From positions 1-50,560 of the forward strand of contig CACXJP010000005.1 in NCBI GenBank assembly GCA_902768065.1: a stretch of 50,560 nt of DNA, read 5' to 3'. Positions 1 to 8,261 of the stretch are shown here, in pieces. The notes beneath the pieces are model-generated. The model ran no database searches and was not told where the DNA came from. It saw only the letters and a list, made by a program, of their open reading frames with translations. Both the position numbers and the translations under genes were made by a program. Numbering within the stretch: the first letter of the stretch is position 1; the number at the start of each line of letters is the position of its first letter. The DNA comes from an uncultured Erysipelotrichaceae bacterium (lineage in GTDB: Bacteria; Bacillota_I; Bacilli_A; RF39; UBA660).

Positions 1-499
1 TTTACTTGGTGGTGGAGGAAAGATAATACATGTTGCCATAGATGGTATTACTTATGAAGTTGATAGTAATGCTTTAGCAAATATTTCAAATAATGGTACT
101 CAGTCTGTTTCTGTAGAACAGCTTAGAAGTATAGCTACTATTGATCCTGATGTTCAACAAGTATCTCAGGATTATGGTTATACTAATGAGGAAGCTTCAA
201 CTATATTAACTGTTGTTAATGCATATACATTGTATGATAATCCTGATATATCTTCTTTAATAACAAATACTGATATTATGAATACATTAAATTATTTGAA
301 AAAGACAAATAATACAAAAGTTTATAATAAAATATTATGTAATTTAACAAATGAACAATATGCTAAAATTAAAAATGATCCTAATATTCCTGATCAAGGT
401 TTACCATATAGTAAACAAGATTTATTTGCAGATAGAATGATACTTGAAAAATCTTATGGTAAGTATGTTGAGATGAATTCAAGTCAACAAGAAATTGAT
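1..499 (+). repeat. Direct repeat copy A (shared toxin core, unit 1)
   Basis: Bases 1-499 match 5965-6437 almost base for base, apart from scattered substitutions and 26 bases present only here (from GTTGATAGTA to AAATAT). Similarity ends abruptly after the ATTGAT at 494-499. It encodes the end of the GGGGK segment and the SVEQLRSIATIDPD linker domain that precedes the variable effector tip. Copy A may extend upstream of the window. Confidence 0.9.
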
Positions 500-1984
500 G
501 CTTATACTCAAGATAATGATTCTAATTCATATAACTCAAATTATGAAGCTGTACTTCAAACATTGAGTGATAAGAATATAACCACAATTGAAAAAGAAAT
601 TCTTAAGAAAGTTACTCCTGATATGAGTCAAATAGAAATAGCTAGATTAGTTTATTATGAATTAGGTAAAAAAGTTGACTATAGTGAAGCATTTAAATAT
701 AGTAATACATTTGATGAAGAGACATTCCAAGAATTATATGGCCGTCAAATGACAATGGAAGATTTGGAAAGCGATGGTTCAATTATCTGTGTTAACTGGG
801 CTCAATTATATTCTAAAGTATTAATGGATGCTGGATTTAGATCTGATCAAATTGTTATTCAAAGAGCAGTTGATAACAATGGAAACTATATGAGAGGAAG
901 CCACGCTGGAATTTATGTTGTTTTAGATGATGGTACAATTATTATGCCTGATTTAACAGCTCCATTAGGTACTTATGATGATGCATACAATGTTAAGATG
1001 AATAATGATACAACTGGATTTATTGTATTTACTCCTGATCAGATTGCAACTATACTTGCTGCATGTGATAGTTATGATCCTAATGGAGAACATATTGATG
1101 CTGCAGATATTGAAGAGGGAGATTATACTACTCTAATACATGCTATGTTACAATATGATGATGATGTTTCTAAAGTATTTACTATTAGTAATGAAAATGT
1201 TCAAAATAATCCACATACAGGACTTTCTTCAGATACAGAGAGATTCTTAAAGATTGCTGGACAATTTACATTTGCTGCTGAACAGAAGAAGATTAGTAAT
1301 GGTCAGAGATTGAAACTTGAAGGTATGTTATTTAAGTGGTTGTTAAAAGACAATGCTGATGTTTTAGCACAGGCTGATACTAAGATTGAACAATATAAGA
1401 GTGATACATCTGCATTAATTAGTGATACTAACTTGAAATTTACTCGTTCTGATGCACAAGTTAATCTATATAGACAAATGCTTGAAAATAATAAGATTGA
1501 TAATTCATTCCTTGGATTAGATACACTAAATGATGCTAATATGATTACAGTGCGTGAATTTATGATTCAACAGGTTGAAGCTATGGGATTAAAATATGAT
1601 CCTAAAAATCCACAAGGTACTTCAGTTGATGTTGGTGGAGATTTTGGTGGACGTTCAGTTAAAATCATCTTTACTGAAGATGGTGCTATTGTTCCACTTA
1701 CAATATACAAAGATGGAAAAGTTGTTGGTGAATATCATGTTACAAGAGTAGATGGTCAAGTTGTTGTTCGTGAAACTACTCCATTGTATAGAAGTGTAAT
1801 GGAGAGATTAAACAATAGAAAGATTCCGCTTGATGAAAGAGCAATTCTTGAAAAGATTACTCCTGAAATGAGTCAGGCAGATATTCAGAAGTTATGTAAT
1901 ACAATGTTGAGTTCTGGAGATATATCTACTAAGTATACAGCTACTATTACGAATGGAACTCTTACACTTACACCTGTAAGTTAA
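2..1984 (+). CDS. Polymorphic-toxin-like protein, unit 1 (5' truncated by window), transglutaminase-like C-terminal domain
   Basis: The frame is open from the first bases of the window, so the start lies upstream; ATG 230 is only the first internal Met. Counting from ATG 230, residues 1-90 belong to a linker domain nearly identical to unit 2. After nt 499 the sequence becomes unique. A transglutaminase/cysteine-protease-like domain follows, with C187 (in SIICVNWAQ), H225 (in GSHAGIY) and D241 (in MPDL), the spacing expected for a Cys-His-Asp triad. By family precedent such a domain could deamidate, crosslink or cleave a target protein; the substrate is unknown. Near the C-terminus a phrase like TPEMSQ repeats the one that opens the catalytic domain. 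The next gene has its own promoter. The effector role is inferred from the shared architecture with units 2 and 3. Confidence 0.7.
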   Translation, partial: LLGGGGKIIHVAIDGITYEVDSNALANISNNGTQSVSVEQLRSIATIDPDVQQVSQDYGYTNEEASTILTVVNAYTLYDNPDISSLITNTDIMNTLNYLKKTNNTKVYNKILCNLTNEQYAKIKNDPNIPDQGLPYSKQDLFADRMILEKSYGKYVEMNSSQQEIDAYTQDNDSNSYNSNYEAVLQTLSDKNITTIEKEILKKVTPDMSQIEIARLVYYELGKKVDYSEAFKYSNTFDEETFQELYGRQMTMEDLESDGSIICVNWAQLYSKVLMDAGFRSDQIVIQRAVDNNGNYMRGSHAGIYVVLDDGTIIMPDLTAPLGTYDDAYNVKMNNDTTGFIVFTPDQIATILAACDSYDPNGEHIDAADIEEGDYTTLIHAMLQYDDDVSKVFTISNENVQNNPHTGLSSDTERFLKIAGQFTFAAEQKKISNGQRLKLEGMLFKWLLKDNADVLAQADTKIEQYKSDTSALISDTNLKFTRSDAQVNLYRQMLENNKIDNSFLGLDTLNDANMITVREFMIQQVEAMGLKYDPKNPQGTSVDVGGDFGGRSVKIIFTEDGAIVPLTIYKDGKVVGEYHVTRVDGQVVVRETTPLYRSVMERLNNRKIPLDERAILEKITPEMSQADIQKLCNTMLSSGDISTKYTATITNGTLTLTPVS

Positions 1985-2006
1985 TATATATAAAAATAAT
2001 AAAATA

Positions 2007-2015
2007 TGATATAAT
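2007..2015 (+). promoter_or_regulatory. Extended -10 promoter for the 96-aa gene
   Basis: TGATATAAT (TATAAT at 2010-2015) lies 20 bases before the start codon at 2035. It would let the small gene be transcribed independently of the toxin gene, as often seen for immunity genes. No convincing -35 box is visible. Confidence 0.55.
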
Positions 2016-2034
2016 ATATGAGAGGTGATGGATT

Positions 2035-2325
2035 ATGCTAGAAGAAGTAAGATTAATGGCTAAAAATAAACAAAATCTTGTTCATAGAGATCCAGAAGAA
2101 AAAAAGGAAAATATTGAATTTGCTGATTCCTTAATTGCTTTTTTCGATAATACTGATGCAATAGCTGGTGCACCTAGATCATTAGTTTTGGGGTCTTTAC
2201 TATTTATTGGATATGAGTTTGATAAATTAGACGATATATATCAAAAATTGATTGATGAGATTAATAAAGTATATACATATGTTAGTCCTGAAATGATAGA
2301 GGAAGCAAAGAAAAATCACAAATGA
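2035..2325 (+). CDS. Small hypothetical protein, candidate immunity protein of unit 1
   Basis: A 96-aa soluble, charged protein with no recognised family. It has an N-terminal charged helix (EEKKENIEF) and a central hydrophobic stretch (PRSLVLGSLLFIGYEF), and looks helical overall. The start is ATG 2035, preceded by GAGGTGATGG. It lies 50 bases after the transglutaminase-like toxin gene, has its own extended -10, and its TGA overlaps an ATG of the next reading frame. Position, size and separate promoter suggest an immunity protein, but this is inference from context. It lacks a WXG motif, so it is not an obvious ESAT-6-type partner. Confidence 0.65.
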   Translation: MLEEVRLMAKNKQNLVHRDPEEKKENIEFADSLIAFFDNTDAIAGAPRSLVLGSLLFIGYEFDKLDDIYQKLIDEINKVYTYVSPEMIEEAKKNHK

Positions 2326-2339
2326 AGCGAGGAGCAATA

Positions 2340-3113
2340 ATGGAAAAATATTTTGATATAAATAGTATGGGATCTAATATCAAAGCAAAGATTTATTGTA
2401 AGGATATTAGAAATATTGATAAAGTTGTTATTTCTTGTCATGGTTTTGGTGGGAGTAAAGATAATAATGCAACAAAAAAATTAGCAGATAGTATGCTTGA
2501 TGTGTATGATGATGTTGCAGTTATATCTTTTGATTGGCCTGCTCATGGAAATGATGTAAAACAAAAATTAGATTTAAATGATTGTGATGCTTATTTAGAA
2601 AGTGTTATTGATTATTGTAAAAATGTATTGGGCGCAACTAAAATTTATTCTCAAGCAACAAGTTTTGGAGGATATTTAGTTTTGAAGTATGTTAGTGAAC
2701 ATGGTAATCCTTTTGAAAAAATTGCTTTACGTTGTCCTGCTGTTAATATGCATGATGCTTTAGTAGAAAGGATTATGACCGAAGATCAAGTTGAAGATGT
2801 TGAAAGAGGCAAAATTGTTGATTGTGGTTTTGACAGAAAAATAAAGATTACAAAGGATTTTGTTGATCAACTTGCATCAAATAATATTCTTGATCGAGAT
2901 TTTATAGATTATTCAGATGATATTTTGATTATGCATGGTACTAATGATGAATTAATTGATTATGATGTCGATAGAGTCTTTTGTGATGAAAATATCATAG
3001 AATTTATTACAATTGAAGGGGCAGATCATAGATTTACTAATCCCGCAAAATTAAGAGAGTGTCTTAATAATATTGTCGACTTTTATGGCATTGCCAATGA
3101 TAAAAAAATTTAA
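2340..3113 (+). CDS. Alpha/beta hydrolase
   Basis: About 257 aa in an alpha/beta hydrolase (serine esterase or lipase-like) fold. Visible elements are the oxyanion-side HGFGGSKDN near the N-terminus, the nucleophile elbow ATSFGG (a G-x-S-x-G variant with Ala in place of the first Gly), the acid in MHGTNDEL and the catalytic His in GADHRF. The substrate is unknown. ATG 2340 is preferred because GAGGAG lies just upstream of it; the earlier ATG 2322 would place that ribosome site inside the gene. It follows the 96-aa gene directly and is closed by a terminator, so it is probably co-transcribed with it. It may be a cargo gene of the toxin block or a second protective enzyme; neither can be shown here. 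Confidence 0.8.
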   Translation: MEKYFDINSMGSNIKAKIYCKDIRNIDKVVISCHGFGGSKDNNATKKLADSMLDVYDDVAVISFDWPAHGNDVKQKLDLNDCDAYLESVIDYCKNVLGATKIYSQATSFGGYLVLKYVSEHGNPFEKIALRCPAVNMHDALVERIMTEDQVEDVERGKIVDCGFDRKIKITKDFVDQLASNNILDRDFIDYSDDILIMHGTNDELIDYDVDRVFCDENIIEFITIEGADHRFTNPAKLRECLNNIVDFYGIANDKKI

Positions 3114-3135
3114 ATAGTTATATTTAAATATTAAG

Positions 3136-3162
3136 CAAGTATTTCATATACTTGTTTTTTTG
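3136..3162 (+). terminator. Rho-independent terminator after the hydrolase
   Basis: Perfect 7-bp stem CAAGTAT/ATACTTG with a 5-base loop followed by seven T residues. Confidence 0.75.
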
Positions 3163-3204
3163 TTTATAATTATTTATTTTTTATTAGGTTTGTTATTTAA
3201 TATA

Positions 3205-3256
3205 TGCTATAATTATTTTAGTATGATGATAGGGTGATAGTAATATGGGTGATTCA
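3205..3256 (+). promoter_or_regulatory. Conserved toxin-unit leader: extended -10, RBS and start region (unit 2)
   Basis: TGCTATAAT (TATAAT at 3208-3213) sits 31 bases before the start codon. Bases 3217-3256 are identical to 8222-8261 in front of unit 3 and include the ribosome site AGGGTGATAG and the first codons. The equal spacing in both copies suggests common regulation or a recombination anchor. Confidence 0.7.
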
Positions 3257-6031
3257 GTTACAGGTTTTGATGCTAGTAAATATATGTATGATAAAAGTGC
3301 TGTAAATACTAATTATGCGACATCTGCTTCGGAAGGGGATTCTTCATCACCTTCTGTTGAAAGTGTTGATTTAAGTAATGATAATTATGCTTCTCCAACT
3401 AATGGTGGTGATGCAGTTGATATTGCTCCTCCAGATCTTGATAATGGAGAGTCTATAGATAAATATATTAATGTACGTGCGGATGTTAATGGAGATGGTT
3501 CTGTAGATATTAGAGATGTTACAGCCATGCAAAATAGTCTTATTGGAAAAGGAAATATAACACCTGGTATGGGAGATTTAGATGGTGATGGTAATTTTAC
3601 AGTAAAAGATGTTACATTACTTCAAACATATTTGGCCGGAGATACATCAAAAGTTGCAGATTATGCTGCATTTGCTGAGGCAGAAATGCAAAATTTTGGA
3701 TATTTAGATATTAATAAAGATGGAAAGATTGACGATATTGATGCAAGTATATTAGACTCATATATGGTTGCTGGTGATACTTCAGAAAATCCTATTAGGT
3801 TATATTTAAACTCATATAAAAATAAAATAAAATATCCCTTTTCATCTGATTCTATAGATGTAGATAATTTGATGTTGGAATTTGGTGATTATGATGGTGA
3901 TGGATTGGTTACTAATAAAGATGTAACTGCTATGCAGAGAGATATAAGTTCTAATTCTACCTCTGGAGATCAAGCTGAGGTTTATGAAAACGGTAAACTT
4001 GTTTCTTCTTCAGCTGATAATAATAAGATAAATTATAAATTTGATTTAAATGGTGATGGTGTTATTGATGACAATGATGCTGATATAATATCTAATTATT
4101 TAGCTGGTAAAGATGTTAAATCTTCTATAGACCCTAATAAGGTTAAGTATATGTATTATGATGAAGCTTCAGAATACTCTATGGAAGGTGTTGCAGCAAC
4201 ATTGGCTACAAAAACTTCTGCTTATTTGGATTATATGTATGATACAGGAAATAGTGATCAAGCTGCTTCTCAAGCATATAATCAGTGGGAACAAAGCTAT
4301 CGAGAGTCAAATCCTGGTGTTGAACCATCTCTTAGTGACTATGCAGGTATTAAAGATGGTACATGTGCATGTGTAGACAATAGGGCTAAGATTGATGAAA
4401 TTAGGGGTGAAATGTTAAAATATAATAATTTTAACAAGTCATATACTAATAATGCTTCAAAATATGAGGAATATAAAAGTGACTTGTTGAATATAATGCA
4501 ATTAAAAACTACAAATCCAGATTTGGCCGAACTAAAAGAGACATATCTTAGTTATAAAAGTTTACAAGATTATTTGGAAAATAAGAGGGATATATACAAT
4601 GATTGGAAAGAGCATCCTGAAAATTATAGTAGTGAACCTCCAGAATTTACGTCAGCTGATTTACAATTATTGTCTAGTGCAACTAGCTATACTTCGTCTT
4701 TAAAGAATAAGATTGATTTGGGCGGTATAGATTATAATTCTGAATTTGGATCTACTGAATTTTATGAATTTTGTAATAATTATGATCCAAATAATGCTCC
4801 CGCTGATGACAAGTATGCTTCAGTAGAAAAATATTTAAAGAAAGTTAATAGTACTTTAAAACCTGAGTATCAAATGACTGCTGGCGCTTTATATAAGTCA
4901 GTAAAAGATGAAGGCGGGCCGACTGGGTTATCAGTTGATGCTTGTCGAGAGTTAGAATACATTGATGAAGAATATATAATGATGTATCATTATTTACTTA
5001 AAACTAAAGGTAAAGATTATGCTGATAAGTATTTTGAATATAATAAATTAGATATTGTTGCTAATCAAAATGAAGGTTTAGAAGAAGCTGAATTATATAT
5101 TGATAATTTAAAACGAACTGATATTAATTTCGATGATTATATGAAAGATCGTGTAAATATCGATGATGATGATACTATTACAAGATCTGATTATGACAAA
5201 TTAAATGGTTTATATAATAGTGGTCAAATAAGCAAAGATGATGGCGCTAAGTATGATATAAATGGAGATGGAGTATTTGATGATACTGATTTGACATTTT
5301 TAGATAGATATCTTAATGGAGAAGATATTAGTGAAGAAATTGATTATAAACCTCTTGATACTAGTGATCTTGGAGTTACAATGGTTGAGGGATATAGTGA
5401 TGGTGTTGAATATTATGTTGATGGTGTTAAGTATAGACTTGATGAAAGCAATATTGATAAACCTTCAGTTCATGATTATAGAAACATGTATATTATGCAA
5501 TATTTGGAGTCTAAGAAAGCTCAATCATTAAAGAAAACATATACTGTTTCATATTCGATTGGAAATATGTCAATACCTATGGCTGCAAGTGCTCTTACTT
5601 ATGCTGCAACTAAAAATGAAAAAGCTAGTAAGTATGTTGGTTTAATGTTAATGCAGGTTTCACTACATGGAAATTATAAGCATGAAGCAATGTTAGAAGG
5701 TAATTCGGCAGCTTCTAGTGAATTATATGCATTATTGGCTTCTTCATCTGAAGTATTAACTGAGTACTATATGGGTGGTATTCCATTCTTCTCTAGATTT
5801 GAAGGTAATATCCTTACTGGAGGTGCTCTAGAAGGTGCACAAGAGTATGTTCAAACTTGGATACAGCAAGGTATTAAGTCAGCGGTTTTTGGAGAACCTA
5901 TTGATATTTCTGCGGTTCATGGCGAAGCAACAGAGGCTTTCGATAGTGGTGCTATTACTGGTATTTTACTTGGTGGTGGAGGAAAGATAATACATGTTGC
6001 CATAGATGGTATTACTTATGAATTCAAATAA
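3245..6031 (+). CDS. Polymorphic-toxin-like protein, unit 2, N-terminal part (frameshifted)
   Basis: 928 aa. Residues 1-16 (MGDSVTGFDASKYMYD) are shared with unit 3. No classical signal peptide is visible. Dockerin type I/EF-hand-like Ca-binding repeats (DxNxDGxxxxxDV) occur at about 80-99, 111-131, 154-176, 215-233, 266-289, 639-660 and 671-692. Residues 770-910 are a hydrophobic, glycine-rich segment holding GNYKHEAMLEG and a GGIPFFSR motif, likely a translocation or pre-effector region. The frame ends early: compared with copy A, 26 bases are missing just after nt 6020, and the linker and effector continue in another frame from about 6006. The full protein would have been about 1,530 aa. 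The 40-nt leader in front matches unit 3. Confidence 0.75.
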   Translation: MGDSVTGFDASKYMYDKSAVNTNYATSASEGDSSSPSVESVDLSNDNYASPTNGGDAVDIAPPDLDNGESIDKYINVRADVNGDGSVDIRDVTAMQNSLIGKGNITPGMGDLDGDGNFTVKDVTLLQTYLAGDTSKVADYAAFAEAEMQNFGYLDINKDGKIDDIDASILDSYMVAGDTSENPIRLYLNSYKNKIKYPFSSDSIDVDNLMLEFGDYDGDGLVTNKDVTAMQRDISSNSTSGDQAEVYENGKLVSSSADNNKINYKFDLNGDGVIDDNDADIISNYLAGKDVKSSIDPNKVKYMYYDEASEYSMEGVAATLATKTSAYLDYMYDTGNSDQAASQAYNQWEQSYRESNPGVEPSLSDYAGIKDGTCACVDNRAKIDEIRGEMLKYNNFNKSYTNNASKYEEYKSDLLNIMQLKTTNPDLAELKETYLSYKSLQDYLENKRDIYNDWKEHPENYSSEPPEFTSADLQLLSSATSYTSSLKNKIDLGGIDYNSEFGSTEFYEFCNNYDPNNAPADDKYASVEKYLKKVNSTLKPEYQMTAGALYKSVKDEGGPTGLSVDACRELEYIDEEYIMMYHYLLKTKGKDYADKYFEYNKLDIVANQNEGLEEAELYIDNLKRTDINFDDYMKDRVNIDDDDTITRSDYDKLNGLYNSGQISKDDGAKYDINGDGVFDDTDLTFLDRYLNGEDISEEIDYKPLDTSDLGVTMVEGYSDGVEYYVDGVKYRLDESNIDKPSVHDYRNMYIMQYLESKKAQSLKKTYTVSYSIGNMSIPMAASALTYAATKNEKASKYVGLMLMQVSLHGNYKHEAMLEGNSAASSELYALLASSSEVLTEYYMGGIPFFSRFEGNILTGGALEGAQEYVQTWIQQGIKSAVFGEPIDISAVHGEATEAFDSGAITGILLGGGGKIIHVAIDGITYEFK

Positions 6032-6437
6032 TGGTACAGAGTCTGTTACTGTAGAACAGCTTAGAAGTATAGCTACTATTGACCCAGATGTTCAACAAAT
6101 ATCTCAGGATTATGATTATACTAATGAAGAAGCTTCAACTATATTAACTGTTGTTAATGCATACACAATATATGATAGCCCTGATATAACCTCATCAATA
6201 ACAAATACTGATATAATGAATACTTTGGCTTATTTGAAAAAGACTAATAATACAAAAGTTTATAATAAAATATTATGTGATTTAACTGATGAACAATATT
6301 ATAATATAAAGAATGATTCTTCAATACCTGAACAAGGTGCTGAATATAGTAAGAGTGATTTATTTGCAGATAGAACAATACTTGAAAAATCTTATGGTAA
6401 GTATGTAAAATTGAATTCTAGTCAACAAGGTATTGAT
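5965..6437 (+). repeat. Direct repeat copy B (shared toxin core, unit 2)
   Basis: Matches 1-499 closely but lacks 26 bases after ACTTATGAA, which changes the reading frame. Similarity to copy A stops after the ATTGAT at 6432-6437, exactly where the unique effector sequence begins. The two copies are in direct orientation about 5.96 kb apart. Confidence 0.9.
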
Positions 6438-7859
6438 AATTTTGTACCAAAAGGTGGTCCTAATAGTAGTGTCGTAGATTCTAATCCATCTGCTGATGGT
6501 GTTGATTCTTATCAAGCATTAACAGAATACAATTCAAATTCAAATGCAAATTCTGGACCTAGTGGAAAATCTCTAAATGATAGATTTACTGATGTCTTGT
6601 CTAGAATGAAAAGTAAAAAGTATAATACAACAGGTGATACTGATTATACTTTATGGAGTAATGATGCTTTAAATGCTAAATATCAACAGACTGTAGATGG
6701 AATAACATTTACTTCTAATAGTAAATCTGGTTTAAATAAACTTGTTCAGTTTTATAATAATATGAAAAGTAATGCAAATAGCAATTCTTCATATTTCTTA
6801 AATGATATATCTGGAACAGGTCTTGTTGTTACTGATATTATTCCTAAAAATGGTTCAGGTGCATTTAGTTATCAAAATATTGTATTTTTAAGTGAAGAAA
6901 ATATATCTAATAATCAATATAATGTCTTTTATCATGAAGCTGGTCATTACTATGATGGTTATATTCAACAAGATGCATTCAGATCTGAATATAATTTACA
7001 AGTACAATGGATGAAAAGTATGGATCCTTCTGCATTGAATGTTGCTCAATTTAAAAGTGATTATTCATATGCAGCAGGACAAGCTTTTGATGAATTCTTT
7101 AATAATAATAGATCTTATTTTGAGCAAGATTTCTTTAGTAAAAATCCTAGATATAAATATTTGAGTAGTAAGGCAAAAGCACAGGTTTGGAATGATTATG
7201 TTAATCAACAGAGGACTACATTCTTAAATAATTCTGGTTATTCTGCAGTGTCTGATATTTTAGATGCTGTTACTAATGGTGATTTATATAATAGTGGGTA
7301 TACAGGTCATGGAGATCAATATTATAATAGTTATAGTGATGCTGAATATAAAGAGGTACTTGCAAATATTTCTGATTTATATAATAATGGTAATGTAGAT
7401 CTTTTATATAAATATCTTCCTGAACACGTGTGCAATAACTTAATATATTCTTATGAACAAATGATTGGTGTCGAGGCAATGAGTTATAAAATAAGTCAAA
7501 TGTCAGGTTTTCAAAGAAATAAGTATGGAGATACTAATTATGTTGATTCAGTAATTGATTATTTAAATAATGGAGATCCATGTGTATTTACACGTGATGG
7601 TGGTTTTAGAGATTTTATGACTAATCTTTCAAAAGAAACATTAACTGCATATGTTACTTCTTTCACTTGTTGTGGTGAATATTTTAATTCGGCTCAAACT
7701 AAAATTGATTCTAAATATGGTAGTGGTAGCTTCAAACAATTTTTAAATGATTATTACAATAGTGGTGATATTAGTGCTATTCCAGATCAATCTGTACAAG
7801 ACTATGTAAAAATGGTAAGTCGTGATAAAATAAGAATGTATTTGGACGGAACGCTTTAA
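6006..7859 (+). CDS. Polymorphic-toxin-like protein, unit 2, C-terminal part with HEAGH metallopeptidase-like domain
   Basis: 617 aa in a frame different from 3245-6031, overlapping it by 26 bases. Residues 11-143 are the linker domain shared with unit 1. The unique C-terminal region carries the zinc-peptidase signature HEAGH at residues 310-314 (in NVFYHEAGHYYDGY), giving two His ligands and the catalytic Glu; a later Glu, for example in IGVEAM, may be the third ligand. By family precedent this would be a proteolytic effector. ATG 6006 and ATG 6018 are possible restarts, but neither has a good ribosome site. The simplest reading is that this is the displaced 3' half of the unit 2 gene, not an independent gene. 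Confidence 0.7.
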   Translation: MVLLMNSNNGTESVTVEQLRSIATIDPDVQQISQDYDYTNEEASTILTVVNAYTIYDSPDITSSITNTDIMNTLAYLKKTNNTKVYNKILCDLTDEQYYNIKNDSSIPEQGAEYSKSDLFADRTILEKSYGKYVKLNSSQQGIDNFVPKGGPNSSVVDSNPSADGVDSYQALTEYNSNSNANSGPSGKSLNDRFTDVLSRMKSKKYNTTGDTDYTLWSNDALNAKYQQTVDGITFTSNSKSGLNKLVQFYNNMKSNANSNSSYFLNDISGTGLVVTDIIPKNGSGAFSYQNIVFLSEENISNNQYNVFYHEAGHYYDGYIQQDAFRSEYNLQVQWMKSMDPSALNVAQFKSDYSYAAGQAFDEFFNNNRSYFEQDFFSKNPRYKYLSSKAKAQVWNDYVNQQRTTFLNNSGYSAVSDILDAVTNGDLYNSGYTGHGDQYYNSYSDAEYKEVLANISDLYNNGNVDLLYKYLPEHVCNNLIYSYEQMIGVEAMSYKISQMSGFQRNKYGDTNYVDSVIDYLNNGDPCVFTRDGGFRDFMTNLSKETLTAYVTSFTCCGEYFNSAQTKIDSKYGSGSFKQFLNDYYNSGDISAIPDQSVQDYVKMVSRDKIRMYLDGTL

Positions 7860-7887
7860 TATTATATAGAAGAAAGGAATTGATATT

Positions 7888-8163
7888 ATGGAATATGAAG
7901 AATTGATAGAAAAAAGATTGGAATTAGAAAAAACATATAGGGAACAACATCCTGATTTAGATAATAATCGTTTATTTCCAAGAGACTGGTATTCTATAGA
8001 TGATTTAGAATTAAGAAATAGAATACTGGAAGATGCTATTGAAAAGAAAGTTACTTTATATGAATCTGAATTAATGTTAAAGGCTCATGACAATATGTTA
8101 AATCAAAGAATTGCTAGTAATGTTAAAAAAGGAGCAGATATGCTAGTTAATAAATATAAGTAA
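7888..8163 (+). CDS. Small hypothetical protein, candidate immunity protein of unit 2
   Basis: 91 aa, highly charged and probably mostly alpha-helical (repeated E/K/L/R), with no membrane segment, signal peptide or recognised domain. The start at ATG 7888 follows AGAAAGGA at good spacing. It begins 28 bases after the metallopeptidase-like frame and precedes a weak terminator, so it should be co-transcribed with unit 2. Its position directly behind a putative toxic protease suggests an immunity or chaperone role; this is inference from context only. Confidence 0.65.
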   Translation: MEYEELIEKRLELEKTYREQHPDLDNNRLFPRDWYSIDDLELRNRILEDAIEKKVTLYESELMLKAHDNMLNQRIASNVKKGADMLVNKYK

Positions 8164-8175
8164 ATATAAAATATT

Positions 8176-8208
8176 TATCAGCAAATTTGTTGGTAGGTAT
8201 TTTTTTTT
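8176..8208 (+). terminator. Weak terminator after the unit 2 cassette
   Basis: TATCAGCAAA pairs with TTTGTTGGTA, including two G-U pairs, followed by a long T run that leads into the unit 3 promoter. Confidence 0.45.
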
Positions 8209-8209
8209 A

Positions 8210-8261
8210 TGTTATAATTAGTTTAGTATGATGATAGGGTGATAGTAATATGGGTGATTCA
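8210..8261 (+). promoter_or_regulatory. Conserved toxin-unit leader: extended -10, RBS and start region (unit 3)
   Basis: TGTTATAAT (TATAAT at 8213-8218) lies 31 bases before ATG 8250, the same distance as in unit 2. Bases 8222-8261 are identical to 3217-3256, and a further 27-base identical block (TTTGATGCTAG to GTATGAT) follows within the coding region. Confidence 0.7.

Noticed and set aside
2035..2325. WXG100/ESAT-6-like partner for type VII secretion
   Set aside because: Size fits, but there is no W-x-G motif at the centre and the toxins lack an LXG domain.
4158..5531. Open frames inside the unit 2 gene (4158-4376, 5316-5531)
   Set aside because: They overlap a strong coding frame, have repetitive hydrophobic composition and no ribosome site; shadow frames.
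6000..6031. Programmed ribosomal frameshift in unit 2
   Set aside because: No slippery heptamer in the overlap, and comparison with copy A shows a plain 26-base deletion.
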